Below are positions 11,377-21,274 of a stretch of DNA of 22,518 nt, piece by piece. Made by a program: the position numbers and the translations under genes. The stretch spans positions 6,449-28,966 of the forward strand of contig SDOX01000078.1 of the NCBI GenBank assembly GCA_004565275.1. The letters are read 5' to 3'. Under the pieces are notes generated by a model, which saw only the letters and a list, made by a program, of their open reading frames with translations, was not told where the DNA came from and did not search any database. How positions within the stretch are numbered: position 1 is the first letter of the stretch; each line of letters starts with the position of its first letter. The stretch is from Nannochloropsis salina CCMP1776 (lineage: Eukaryota; Sar; Eustigmatophyceae; Eustigmatales; Monodopsidaceae).

Positions 11377-14077
11377 ATGCGACGGGACGACGACGACGCG
11401 GTAGTAGATCAAGACAAGTCTGATGAATCATGTCAAGAAACAGGCCACGAGACTGAAGCGTTTGTAGAAACGCTCATGACACTGAGCTCGTCGTACGAGT
11501 CTGAATCAGAAAGCATTTCCCCGCCACCTATGCAGTCAAATGTCTCCTCAACCAGCCACATGCGAATGCAAGCTCCGCATTATCGTGAGCGTTCTTCAAG
11601 GCGCCCTACATCATCCCTTTCACTAACAGAACATGAGACCGCGGAGGGAGAGATGAAATCACGAGGGTATAAAAAGGAGAAGAGACGCTTAGAAAAGCAA
11701 GAGGACAGAGACAACACCACCGAAGTAGGACCAGCGATGGACAGGGAAGGCCACGGCCAAATTTATTGCTCTGGAGCATGCGATATAGGCTCGTGTGAGT
11801 GCTACCAAAAGACTTCACCTGACGCTTTAGAGCAAGAGTAAGTACAACCTATACGCTCTAAGTGGGGAGAGAAATGATGGATAAGCGTTGACGAGGAGCG
11901 ACACTTAATCCTCACCTCAATCGTTACCACTCCTCCCTGTTGTTCCTTCAGGGCCAGCACTTCTGAAATTCCCGCCGGATATAATCTTCTCCCGCGCCTC
12001 TCCTTCACTGGACGCTCGTCCTTCATTCCCCTCCTGTCCTCCCCATCGCTGGACCAAATCATGGAACGCATTGACATCCGAGCGATGGTTCCTCTGTACC
12101 TCCAGGCTTTCCGCGAGCTCCTACAAAAAGGAATGCTGAATCGAAAGAGGGGCATTATCCTTCTCAAATACTGGAGAGAAGTGAAAATTCAATTTGGGGG
12201 AAATTGTGACCCCACGCACGGGCTATTTGCAGAGGTAAGAAACTTCATCTCTATCCGAGTTCCGCGAAATTGAGTCGGTAGCCATTGCACTCCTATGAGT
12301 ATTGCTGAGCTCAGTTTCGATGCCCGGGTTATTTTAAGAAGACTCCGTACAATACCCGGAATTTACTGCCACAACTTTTTTCCCTCCCTCCCTCCCTCCT
12401 TACCTACCTCCTGTCTCCTTCCCTCCTTCCCTCCCTCCCGTCGCACAGGTCCAAGGAGCGTTTTGGATCGCCGACAAGGAGCTCGGGACTCCTTCATCTA
12501 TTCTCGATGGGGCGGTCTCTGATGCAGAAAGAAGGCGATTATGGATGAGTCATGCAAACCGCCTGGGGGGGGAGGGGGCGAAAAGTGAGTAAGCGGTCCT
12601 GTCAATTGTCCATGCTCCAGATTTCAAGATGTCCTCTCTTCTCTTTACCTGGTTACAAAGCCGACCACATGCAGGAATCAATCCTATGCATCATTGTTTC
12701 CCTTCTGGCTCGTGTGTCTTTCCACCTTGTGTCCCTCTCGTTATCCTTCCAACCTCCATTCATGTGCCGCTCCTGCATTTCCCTTCTGCCCGGATCCCGT
12801 TTCTCAGGACTGCGGGAGAGTGCAATTTTTAAACAACTGAACGACGGCTCTCGCGCCATTCGGATGGAATGCCTGGGAGGAAAGGAGCGGCGTTTGGTGG
12901 TAAACGACGTGTATTTGACCTATTTTCGACGACCGGAGGAGTTCATGAAGGACGCATGGACCAGGCGCTGTCTCATCGGCTTTTTGTTCGCGGCGTGAGT
13001 GCCGGGGGAAAGAGAGGGATGTAGGGAGGGGGCTGGGGACGTGCATATATGGAATAGGAGGCGCTGAAATCTGGGCAATGGTACGACCTACTGCTCCCCT
13101 CTCGGTCATTTTTCTCCTCCCTTTCTGCCAATAGCACTGTAGTCCCGGACGACCGCCCCTCTTTCTTCCGGGAGTTTGTCCAAGGGACTCTCGGTAACCC
13201 TGGCACTCGCCAGACAGGAATTTTAAAGGTCCGTTCCTGAAATCTCATCTCTGCCGCCTTTCTCTCCCTCTTGCCCGGCTTTTTTCGGCTTTGCGTCCGC
13301 CCATCTACGGTCCATCCCTGTCTCTCTCCCTTCCTCCTCACATAGGCGCTTGACCGGCACGCCCAGGTCAATCTCTACCTGTTCGAAAATCGAGTGGTCG
13401 AGCTCTCGCCTGGAGAATTTGTCTCCTTGATCATGTTTGAACCGGCGCCCCCCTCGCGTCACATTCCCCGCCAACACCCCGTTGCTCGGACACGGCAGCT
13501 CCAGGGGCCCATCTCCTCGACACCCTCCCTTCCCAGCCGTGCCCCTCTCTTTCCCTCTCGTACAGCGTCGGACCTTCCGTTTGAAGAGCAGGAGAGGGAG
13601 AGGCGCCACGCCGGTGGACGTGAGTCGGCAAGCCGTCCGACGGAGCAGGAGGAAAGCTTGGTGGCAGGAACAGGAGCCACAGGACAAGACGAGGAACGAG
13701 CCGAAGAGGAAGGAAATCACGCAAATGAATCCTTGTATACGGCAGCATCCTTGACATCCCCTGTCTCTTCTCCTTCTTCGCTGCCGTCCGCTCCTTCGGT
13801 CCTCTCCTCTGAGCTCTCTTTTACCTCTGATGCCGCCCTTCACCCACACTTCTCCCTCCATTTGGCGGCACCTTTTACCACCATCCCGTTACCCCTTCCT
13901 CAGCCTCCACACCACTTTGCCCAAGAAACCTCATCAGCGCAAAGCCTCTTTGATCCCAATCTACGCCCCCTTGCTTCTCCCTCTGAGATTCCGCCTCTGC
14001 AATGGTCACCGATGCAGCGCGGCCGACCGAAGAAGAAAGCAGGAAAAGATGACGACATTGGATCTAGTTTGAAATAA
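11377..14077 (+). CDS. Regulator paralogue 2: Zn2Cys6 cluster lost, C-terminal AT-hook
   Basis: Six exons: 11377-11837, 11952-12234, 12449-12584, 12808-12994, 13135-13228 and 13346-14077 (TAA), 630 residues. Exons 3, 4 and 5 have exactly the same lengths (136, 187 and 94) and phases as in paralogue 1. The proteins align from AMVPLYLQAF through NCDPTHG, the PAS-like region (RPEEF, then VPDDR) to FEPAPPSRH, so the pair arose by tandem duplication. Where paralogue 1 has its zinc cluster, this copy has only Cys131, Cys135, Cys140 and Cys142 in a non-canonical arrangement. Its SCECYQKTSPD looks like an eroded SCRVCY...SCD, with the third cluster Cys replaced by Pro. The C-terminal tail (about 425-630) is long, Ser/Pro/Glu-rich and ends with RGRPKKK at 612-618, a good AT-hook (GRP core flanked by basic residues). 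It could be a nuclear protein that binds AT-rich DNA, or a partner or antagonist of paralogue 1. Exon 1 is acidic and Ser-rich. The start is the first ATG of that open frame. Confidence 0.83.
12380..12439 (+). repeat. (CCCT)n tract before paralogue 2 exon 3 acceptor
   Basis: Pyrimidine tetranucleotide tract ending 9 bases before the acceptor at 12448. The 3' end of the following exon carries a G8/G5-rich run (12565-12579) that could pair with it. Confidence 0.85.
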
Positions 14078-14526
14078 GATGTGCCATACAAAGCATGACA
14101 CATTCACTTGTGGTGAAAAAATCACGAAGAGGAAAGCCAGCTGAAAGAAGTATTGCTGCCAGAATCCTTGCCAAAAAGAGTATGATAACACACAAAGCTA
14201 CACTCAATTGTTACATGAGCAGAACTAGTGTGGATGACATGCCTGTACAAAACAAGTAATTGTAAAACTAAGGAGAGTTTATGGGCACGACTGCTTATAA
14301 TCTTTTGTTTATGCTGTTTAATTCTATAAAATATTGGTGTGGTGAAATAATACAGACTTTCAAACTCCTCTCTGCCCTGTGACAAGCACACCCCTTCAAC
14401 AAAACTTTTGTCATTAAGCAGGTTCATGTCTAGGGCCGCTTCTGTATCGTCGAACGGATCAGAATGAATTCATATGTGTCCAATCCGAAGGGGTACATGG
14501 GCCACGGCTACCATATGCCTTTCAGT
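14078..14526. other. Region downstream of paralogue 2
   Basis: It contains a 54-codon plus-strand frame at 14095-14259 that starts 17 bases after the paralogue 2 stop. Its N-terminal half is basic (KKSRRGKPAER) and Lys/Arg/Ala-rich. A 101-codon minus-strand frame covers 14427-14122. Neither has supporting signals beyond being open. Most likely this is 3' UTR and spacer. Confidence 0.35.
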
Positions 14527-15254
14527 TTATCTTAAATTAGTCAAGACGTGACACCGGGTGCAACTGCCATGCTCTAGCATCCTCGCCAGCTTGTTGTGAT
14601 ATCGACGCAGAGCTGTGAAAATGTATAATGGTGAGACCACAGGTATTTGACGGATTTTAATTTCCAAAAGTCATGTAGGCGAAGGTTTATTCCAGGAGGA
14701 TCACTGTCATGGCGGTGAAAGGATCATGGAAAGCCTACAAACCCCCTGGGTACACTCCTTCAACTCCCTCAGCACAGCCTGGACTTGATCAATCAGTTGT
14801 GTTGTCAACCGATCTTCTGTGTAGTTTGCTTGTATTGGTCGAGTGCGGTCGGATGACAAATTCTCGAATGACCAGGATTCCTCGATCATGATCTTCAGCT
14901 CGCACATTCATTGCACCGGCAAAGGAGTACCATGCGCTCAAACTCTGTTAACAAAAACGGCTTTTCCAAGATACCTTGATTGCAAACAAGATTGTCTCTG
15001 TAGTGAATTTGACGCTCTGTGGCGCGCATGTCCTTTATAGGGGGTTGCTTTTCGTTAGTATGCCTGAGCCGTGAGAAAACGACCAAAATGACAGAGTCTG
15101 CGAATTGTCCCTCGTTCCCCCTGATATCCTCCCTTAGGCCTCTGTACACGTCCAGAGAATGTGTAAATCGGACGCGAAGGGGAGTTTGCAGCCACCTTTG
15201 CCTGCGTCGCATTCTCTTCCTCCCCCTCCTGCTGAGACGCCTCAGAGCGTCCAT
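14527..15254 (-). CDS. Tentative minus-strand gene, divergent from the HlyIII gene
   Basis: An open frame runs from ATG at 15254 to 14895 (119 codons). It starts with a very Arg-rich segment (ALRRLSRRGRKRMRRRQR), like a mitochondrial presequence, followed by SLDVYRGLREDIRG, which faintly recalls LYR-motif proteins. Downstream, a second open frame (14907 to about 14739; contains LTTQLIDQVQAVLRELKE) can be joined through a GTAGGC donor (14738) and a strong acceptor TTTTCACAG to an exon 14612-14527 encoding RRYHNKLARMLEHG and ending in TAA, in phase. The junction between the first and second frames is not solved: the phase-compatible introns are too short. It overlaps on the opposite strand a possible 5' exon of the HlyIII gene (15159-15341), and the two cannot both be right. 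Treat it as a candidate only. Confidence 0.3.
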
Positions 15255-15409
15255 GGCGCGACTGATCAAACGCCATCCACTCTCTTACAAGGGGAAAAGG
15301 ACCTCAGCATGCATATGGATAGAGACAAGGGACAGCAACAGGTTGGCATAATCCCCGTGCTATTGTTCTCCCTTCTGTGTTTTCTTTTCACCTCCGCGAG
15401 CTCCAGGCC

Positions 15410-17911
15410 ATGCCCCCCCTCACTTCATCTCGGGATCCTCGACAGGCACAGGTTCCGTCTTACGCAGGCGCCTTTCCTTCGGACCCCAATGAGATTGCAC
15501 GCCTCCGAAGCTTGTACCCTCCCTACAGTGATATGGAGCTGGACGAGGCCAAGAAGGGGCAGCTGATTCCGGGGGAAGTTTTGTACTGCGAGGTGAGGGC
15601 AGGAAACGTTTTTTCCCCATTCATGATGAAGAATCACACGCATGTCTCGTGTGGACATGCGTGCGTGTGAATATGTAGGATTGTATGTTTAGTACATATT
15701 GGGGGGCGCAGGTGGGGAATGTCGGTGCGACGGATGCTCTCTCTCCTTCCATTTCCTGTTCACCGTCCTCCTTCTCCCTCCTTTTCTTCCTGCCTCGCTT
15801 CCGCCGTATCCTCTTTCTATCTCCCTCTTTCTCATTTCCCCATCCGCCTTCCCTCTCTTTTTTGTAGGGGGCTATGAAACCCTGTTGGCGAGGTGTTCTG
15901 CATGGATGGTCGCTGTTTCTCGTGCCCGTGACCGCCTTGGCGTTACTGGCCAAAGCGGATACGCCGACGGTAAGGAAAGGAAGAAAGGGGACGAAAGAGA
16001 GAGGAGAGAGCAAGGAGAGGATTTTCGAGGGGGTGGGTGTTAGCTTTTTTCTTTTCCTCTCTTGCCATGGGCTTGAAAACCATGTCTCGCTGGATTTCCC
16101 GCTCTCCTCACTGGCCCCTCGGTCCTCCACATAGGAGCATCTGGCCGCCTCCCTCTTCGCCCTCTGCTGCCTCTGTCTCTTTTTGTCGTCGTGGGCGTAC
16201 CACCGGGTGCATTGGACCCCGCGGTGGGAGGTGTGGATGCAGAAACTCGACCATTGCATGATCTTTATCATGGTATCAGGTAGGGCTTCATCCTGCTTGC
16301 GTTTCACACCTGGTGGGATGCGCCCTGTTCCGCACGCTCTTATGGCCCTTGATTTTCCTCTCCCGCCCTCCCTCCCTCCCTCCCTCCCTCCCTCCCTCCC
16401 TCCCTCCGCCCGCCCTCCCGCCCTCCCTCCCTCCCTCCCTCCCTCCCTAGGCAACGTCGCCCCTCTTTCCCTTCTTGCCTTGCAAAAAACACGTCTCTAC
16501 GTGTTGGCAGGAAGCTCCCTGGTTGCGACCTGGGGAATGATACAGGTGCGTCGCGGAGAACGGCGGCAAGGGAGGCGAAAAGGGTGGACAGGCACTCAGC
16601 CGACGGTCTCGGGCATGGGCGGGGAGGGCGGGCGAGGAGAGGTCCAAGAAGGCATGGGAGGTAGAATGGGAGAGGGTGAGGCGCAAGGATGTTTCAAAGT
16701 GGGTTGGTCGAGGGTGATATGATCCCAAAATGACCTTGGCCCCCCTCCTTTCTTCCTCTCTTCTTAGATCTTTCGTCTACAAAAAAATCTGATCTACTTT
16801 GTCTTGACCGCAAGTGTCATGGGCTTCGGTTTGCACGAACTTGGTAGGGAGGGAGGAAGGGAGGGAGGGAAGGGTGGAGAGAGGGAGGGAGAGAGGGAGG
16901 TAGGGAGAGAGGGAGGCGAAGACAGATGTCTTCTGTTCCAATGGGCATCCCCTGTTTTGAGCTCGGCGTATCCCTGTTGCACTCTACCCCTTCAAGATGT
17001 TGCTTCTGAGCTAGTCATGGCATTTCCCTGCATAGCAATCTGAATCTTCTGGAAGAAATCCTGCGTTTTCCATCCTCGGGAGGACAGACATCTTTTCTCG
17101 CTTGTGTCCTCTATAGCAGGGTGGTCAATGTCCTCAGTCTTCTCCTTCTCACACCTCACACACCAGCCATATTTCTCATGTTTTGTGACGTTTGCTCCTC
17201 AATTTTCGCACCTAAAATGCTTCCATGGGACAGTGTCCTACCTCTCAATAGCACGGGCGATGAAACAACACTTAAATTGAATCCTTTCTTCTGTCCCCTT
17301 CCCCTACTTTTCCTCTCCTCCCCTTCCCCTCCCACATCTCTCAAGTCGGACACTTGACCACGCTGGAGCTCAGCCTGACCATTGCGTCCTGGTCTCAGTA
17401 TTTTCTAGGCATGCTGGTGTACGCGCGTGGTACGTCCTGGATCAACCCACATTCACCCGAAGAATCCTATTATTTTTTGGGGGCTGATTTTTTTTGCTTT
17501 TTCGCCGGGCTGGTTTCTAGCTGGTTGTATTTTCCTTCCCTCCTTCCACTCTGCACTCTCCTGTCCTTTCTTTTCCTTTCCCTCCATGGTAAATTCTAGC
17601 TCTGACCAGGGTACCAAACTTGCTACATAGCACATATATATATATATATACATGTGTATGTGTATATATGTACAAATCCACATGCATGTGCGTACATACA
17701 TACACGCTTACCTCGCACCTACCCCGCTCCACCCCGTATTGCCCCTCTCCTTATTTTTTCTGCCTCAGGCTGGCCTCGCCTGTGGCCCCGGCATTTCTCC
17801 TCCCATGAACTCATGCATGCCCTTACCATCTCCGCCGCCGGCACGGCCGCGATCGTGACGTACTCCCTCCTGGACCGTTTCGACGTGGGCCGTTGCCTTT
17901 GGGCTGTCTAG
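15410..17911 (+). CDS. Hemolysin III / PAQR-family (CREST superfamily) seven-TM membrane protein
   Basis: Seven exons: 15410-15592 (the exon may begin at 15407), 15868-15969, 16135-16279, 16451-16545, 16768-16843, 17346-17429 and 17769-17911 (TAG), 275 residues. The N-terminus (about 65 residues) is hydrophilic. Seven hydrophobic segments follow. The CREST metal-site residues are all present: Ser114-x3-His118 at the end of TM2, Asp134 in KLDHCMIF before TM3, and His241-x3-His245 (HELMH) at the start of TM7. Members of this superfamily (PAQR receptors, YqfA/HlyIII, alkaline ceramidases) hold zinc at this site and are proposed lipid hydrolases or receptors; bacterial 'hemolysin' naming does not imply toxicity. 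A 5' exon at 15159-15341 would join in phase through an acceptor at 15406 and give 337 residues, but its GTTGGC donor is weak and its Pro-rich peptide may only mirror the Arg-rich minus-strand frame. Introns 16844-17345 and 17430-17768 contain repeats. Confidence 0.9.
16361..16448 (+). repeat. Long (CCCT)n tract abutting HlyIII exon 4 acceptor
   Basis: Near-perfect CCCT repeat, interrupted by CCCG units, ending directly in the TAG acceptor at 16450. It is the longest such tract in the window and is complementary to 16845-16916. Confidence 0.95.
16845..16916 (+). repeat. (GGGA)n tract at the HlyIII intron 5 donor
   Basis: GGGA/GGAA/GAGA repeat that starts within the donor (GTAGGGAGGGAGG). It has many G-triplets close together, so it could form a G-quadruplex in the pre-mRNA or pair with the CCCT tract at 16361-16448. 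Confidence 0.95.
17634..17704. repeat. TA/TG microsatellite in HlyIII intron 6
   Basis: A (TA)n run of about 16 bases passes into TATG/CATACA-type degenerate alternating purine-pyrimidine sequence. Confidence 0.9.
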
Positions 17912-19121
17912 AGAGGGAATACACAAAGTGAACGCGACTCACATGTCACGGTCGTTTGAGGTTCGAATGATCGTTAGCACTCCGATAGCCGTAGAAGATA
18001 CTCTCCAACGTGTTGAAATTTTGAACAAATCGTATTTGCTGGTCGTCTGGCAGCGTTTATCACGGCCTAGGTGAAAGAATCCTGGATGCGTGAATATATC
18101 CAGGCATAGTACGTCGAGTGAAGGCCGATATATATATATACATATATATATGTATATGCATAGTACGTCGGATAAGGTGGCCAAGACTTGTGAACATGAG
18201 CGAGCATACCACTTGTGAAGTTACGAGTCTTTCGACGAATATTTTGATATTACTGGGGTCAACAGTTGGTTGAGGTGCGAAATACTTAGACAAAAAGACA
18301 AAAAAATGTGAAGGACTTATCAGCGCCATCTACCTAAACGACGAATTTGGCTTATTTTCGAATATTCTTGTGGGCTACTTTCATCATGTGCATATAATGA
18401 GCAGCCAGTACACCATATACCTTGCAAAATGACCAGCGGGTAGGTCGGTGGGATCAAGCATCGCGGAAGGGCTTGCCGTCACTCCACCAGCTTTACCATC
18501 TACCTCCCTACATCGGCTTGACGCATTCCTGATCTACAACGTCGTACTATAAAGGAAACCAAGGGACCGCGGGACGGCGTGCTTTTAGTTCCGAGGCCAT
18601 GATCTTGATCCTTTCAACAAGGACTACGCTTGTAAAAGAGGGTAAGGGGTGATGGAAAAATACTGCCCTTTGTATACTCCTCACATGAGTCCCCTTTCTT
18701 TGCCTTATCGTAGCCCAAACTTGATGTTGACTATCTCAGTCCTCGTAGAAGCATCCATTGTTTCTTATGTAGAGGAACATAAAGCCGAAAAATCAAGCAT
18801 AAGGAGGCCGCTTAATCAGGAAGTAAGCATGCGATGAATTCTAGAAATTTATCTGCTGCAGACGTGTTTGACACAATGACCCAAAAACCATTACCCAGTG
18901 GTCTGTCTGACAAGGCATGAAAAATAGAAGTAGGATAAAAAAGGAAGAAAAAGAAAAAAATGTTTTTTTTCCCCATTCGACCGGGCAGGCAACGGCAAGA
19001 TCATTATCCAGCGAGTACCTCAGTGCCTTAAGAATTTAAGCACATGTATGTGTCCCAGCCAATCCATACTTTTGCTCGAAAATTGGCAACTACACAGGAT
19101 CACGCCGCCAAGCTGCCACAC
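17912..19121. other. AT-rich intergenic region
   Basis: It holds a TA microsatellite at 18128-18157 flanked by a 13-bp direct repeat. A 62-codon plus frame at 18649-18837 and an 89-codon minus frame at 18329-18060 are open but have no motif or splice partner. An in-frame ATG at 19044, upstream of the chosen fibrillin start, would lengthen that protein by 26 residues. The region should contain the fibrillin promoter. Confidence 0.5.
18104..18170. repeat. TA microsatellite between 13-bp direct repeats
   Basis: GCATAGTACGTCG occurs at 18104-18116 and again at 18158-18170. Between the copies lie 12 unrelated bases (18117-18128) and then a near-palindromic alternating TA/CA run. It could be a footprint of an insertion with target duplication, or of replication slippage. 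Confidence 0.8.
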
Positions 19122-21274
19122 ATGCGAAGGGAATGCTTAAGCGGGCAAAGGGGGAAAAAAAACGTTCTGCAACGGGGGAGAGGAGGTTCTGGGTCTAGTC
19201 GGACGACAGCACTGGCGCAGTTCTTGTTTTTCGTCTGTATACTTACCGTTACGGTGCGTAGGAGGGGAGATTCATTTTCCAAATCTTTTTCGCGGTGAAT
19301 TCTATACCTTCTTTTCCTGCGTACGCGTGCCAGCCCGAAAAGGGGTCTTGTCCTTGCTCTCTCGACATCTACCCCGCCGACGTCGTGACTCTGAAAGACG
19401 TCGTAAATTGGTTTCAACTGACCAATTCCACTCACAAAACCATCCTACTCGGTTCCTTTGCTCATCCTTATTTCTTTCATGTGACTTTTGTCAGGCAAGA
19501 GGGTATGCCTTCTCCACTTTCCTGCCTCTTTCCCACTCCACCTCCGAAAACCATGCTTCCACGACTCCCCGCATGCTGCTTTCTGGCTTCTTCCCCGCGG
19601 GAACCACCGGCAGTAGGAAGGATTCTGCTCAGATTAAAAAACTGAAAAAAAATGTAAGGGCAAGGAGTGAGGGCGAGAGGAATTAGGACAAGAGGGGTAC
19701 GGCCACGGAGGGCTTTTTCCCGAGGACGCTGGTATTGTTCATTAAATTCGCAAAAATCGAGCCAAGTACGGCCCATGGATCAGCGTCTTTTCCTGCTATA
19801 TACTTAAAGATGTCTTCGAAACACTCAAATGAGGTCTTACATTTGACAGCTTTTTGAAACGATGGAAGGGTCCGATCGAGGACGGATCAACCTGGGAGGA
19901 GGGAGGGAGCGGACGATCCAGGCGATACAAGCCCTGGCAGCAGGTAAGGGGAAAGAGGGAAAGGGAGAAACAAACAGAAACGGCCAGTTCCGCAGACGGT
20001 GCCTCGGCAGGTATCGATGACAGATGTATGTACGGAGGTTCCCTCCCCTTGTTCTGCTCCTCGTCACGCCCCACGTCCGGTGTGTCGCCCGTCTTCCCAC
20101 TTGCCAGCAAGTCTACTCGGACTTATAAAGACCCCGTCGACCCTCCAGTCTTTCAAGGCAAGAAGAGAGGTCGCTATTCATGTCCTCCTTCCTCCCCCCC
20201 TCCTTCCCTCCCTCCTTCCCTCCCTCCCTCCCTCCCTCCCTAGCTAACCCGACCCCGAACAGTGCCACGAGTCCGCTGGCTTCAGGGACGTGGGATCTAG
20301 TGTGGACTACTGAGGAGGTGGGAGGAAGGGAGGAAGGGAAGAGGGAGGGAGGAGGGAAGGGAGGGGATGGAGTGTAGAAGGGAGGGAAGGGAGTGACCAG
20401 AGAAGTAACGAAGACTCATCCTCTACCCTCCATCTCTTCTTCGGGAGCTAGACTTGCCGGGCACCAACTATATCCCTCCCTCCCTCCCTGCCTCCTTCCC
20501 TCCCTGGCTTCCTCCCTCTGTCCATTCACCATGGCACAGGAGATTCACCTGTTCAGGAAACAGGGTTTGTTGGGCTGTACCTGCCAGGCCGTGCTGCAAA
20601 CCACCGAGCAGTCCACTCAACGCTTGGAAAACATCATTGAATTTTCTCAAAACTCGGCGCTTCGGATCATTTCCAAGCTCTCGCCGGAGGTGAGAAGTCT
20701 CCGGAGCGTGCGAGCGGGACGAAGGTGTTGCCACGTGCATTACCTCCATTACCTTGGTGTCTTGGTCCCTGCTCCTTGCCTCGTCCCCCTCCTCCAACCT
20801 CTTTCACACAATAGCCCACTTTTTTCTCTCTTTCTTCCGTGTTTTTTCGTCCCTCCTTCCCTTCTTTGCTTTCCCCCCCTCTCCCCCTCCAGCCCTCCAG
20901 CCCCCGGGTGTATTTCACCTGGGAAGACGCTCGCGTGATCTATAAAGGGTTCGTCCTCCCTTTCCCTTCCTTCTTCTTCGTCAAGAATGCCTAGTAAGTA
21001 GAAAGGGGATGACGAGACGGGTTCAGGCGGGTTGGAGGTGTCCAGAGGTGGATGGGCAAGGGGGGAAGAAGATATATCTAAATATATATATAGATTCGGA
21101 GCCCTCGCCTCGAATCAGCCATCTATGCCCTTCTAACCCGCCCTACTCCCTTTTCCTGTCTTCTTTTGCCGTTTCTTCCTCCTCTCTCTCAGCTATGACA
21201 ACATCTACTTGGACTCGGAGATCCGATGTGTGCGAGACATCCGTGGGAACTACCTGGTGGTTCGACGCGTCTAG
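19122..21274 (+). CDS. PAP/fibrillin-domain plastid-lipid-associated protein
   Basis: Seven exons: 19122-19253, 19495-19653, 19850-19943, 20244-20317, 20540-20689, 20893-20993 and 21193-21274 (TAG), 263 residues. The domain begins with KKLKKN/LFETMEGSDRGRIN (about 92-111) and continues with NPTPNSATSPLASGTWDLVWTTE (130-152, split here by exon borders). C-terminal signatures are SPRVYF (about 206) and YYDNIYLDSEIR followed by GNYLVV (237-260), the typical fibrillin end. Four junctions restore these motifs exactly. Fibrillins bind lipids and coat plastoglobules or thylakoid margins. The N-terminus has a hydrophobic signal core (LAQFLFFVCILTV, about 34-43) followed by ARGYAF. The Ala-Phe junction is the stramenopile signal for import across the four plastid membranes, so delivery to the plastid is inferred. 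The exon 1/exon 2 join is the least certain. An alternative frame inside intron 1 (about 19349-19498) stays open but gives no family match. Confidence 0.88.
20183..20240 (+). repeat. (CCCT)n tract abutting fibrillin exon 4 acceptor
   Basis: CCTCC/CCCT repeat that runs straight into the TAG acceptor at 20243. It is complementary to 20318-20392, just beyond exon 4. Confidence 0.95.
20318..20392 (+). repeat. (GGGA)n tract starting at the fibrillin exon 4 donor
   Basis: The purine repeat begins with the donor itself (GTGGGAGGAAGGG). With the CCCT tract at 20183-20240 it encloses the 74-nt exon 4. The same intron ends with another CCCT tract (20473-20520) that would compete for pairing. Confidence 0.95.
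20473..20520 (+). repeat. (CCCT)n tract near the end of fibrillin intron 4
   Basis: Second pyrimidine tetranucleotide tract, 19 bases before the CACAG acceptor at 20539. It can pair with 20318-20392 inside the same intron. Confidence 0.9.

Noticed and set aside
13223-13861. 212-codon minus-strand frame
   Set aside because: Antisense shadow of the GC-rich final exons of regulator paralogue 2.
15621-16454. 277-codon minus-strand frame
   Set aside because: It is antisense to HlyIII exons and a CCCT tract; its Arg/Gly/Glu-rich repeats are translation of the tetranucleotide tract.
19349-19499. Open frame PEKGSCPCSLD... as a fibrillin exon
   Set aside because: Splicing it in does not lead into the ARGYAF and KKLKKN frame that joins the fibrillin domain; treated as intron 1.
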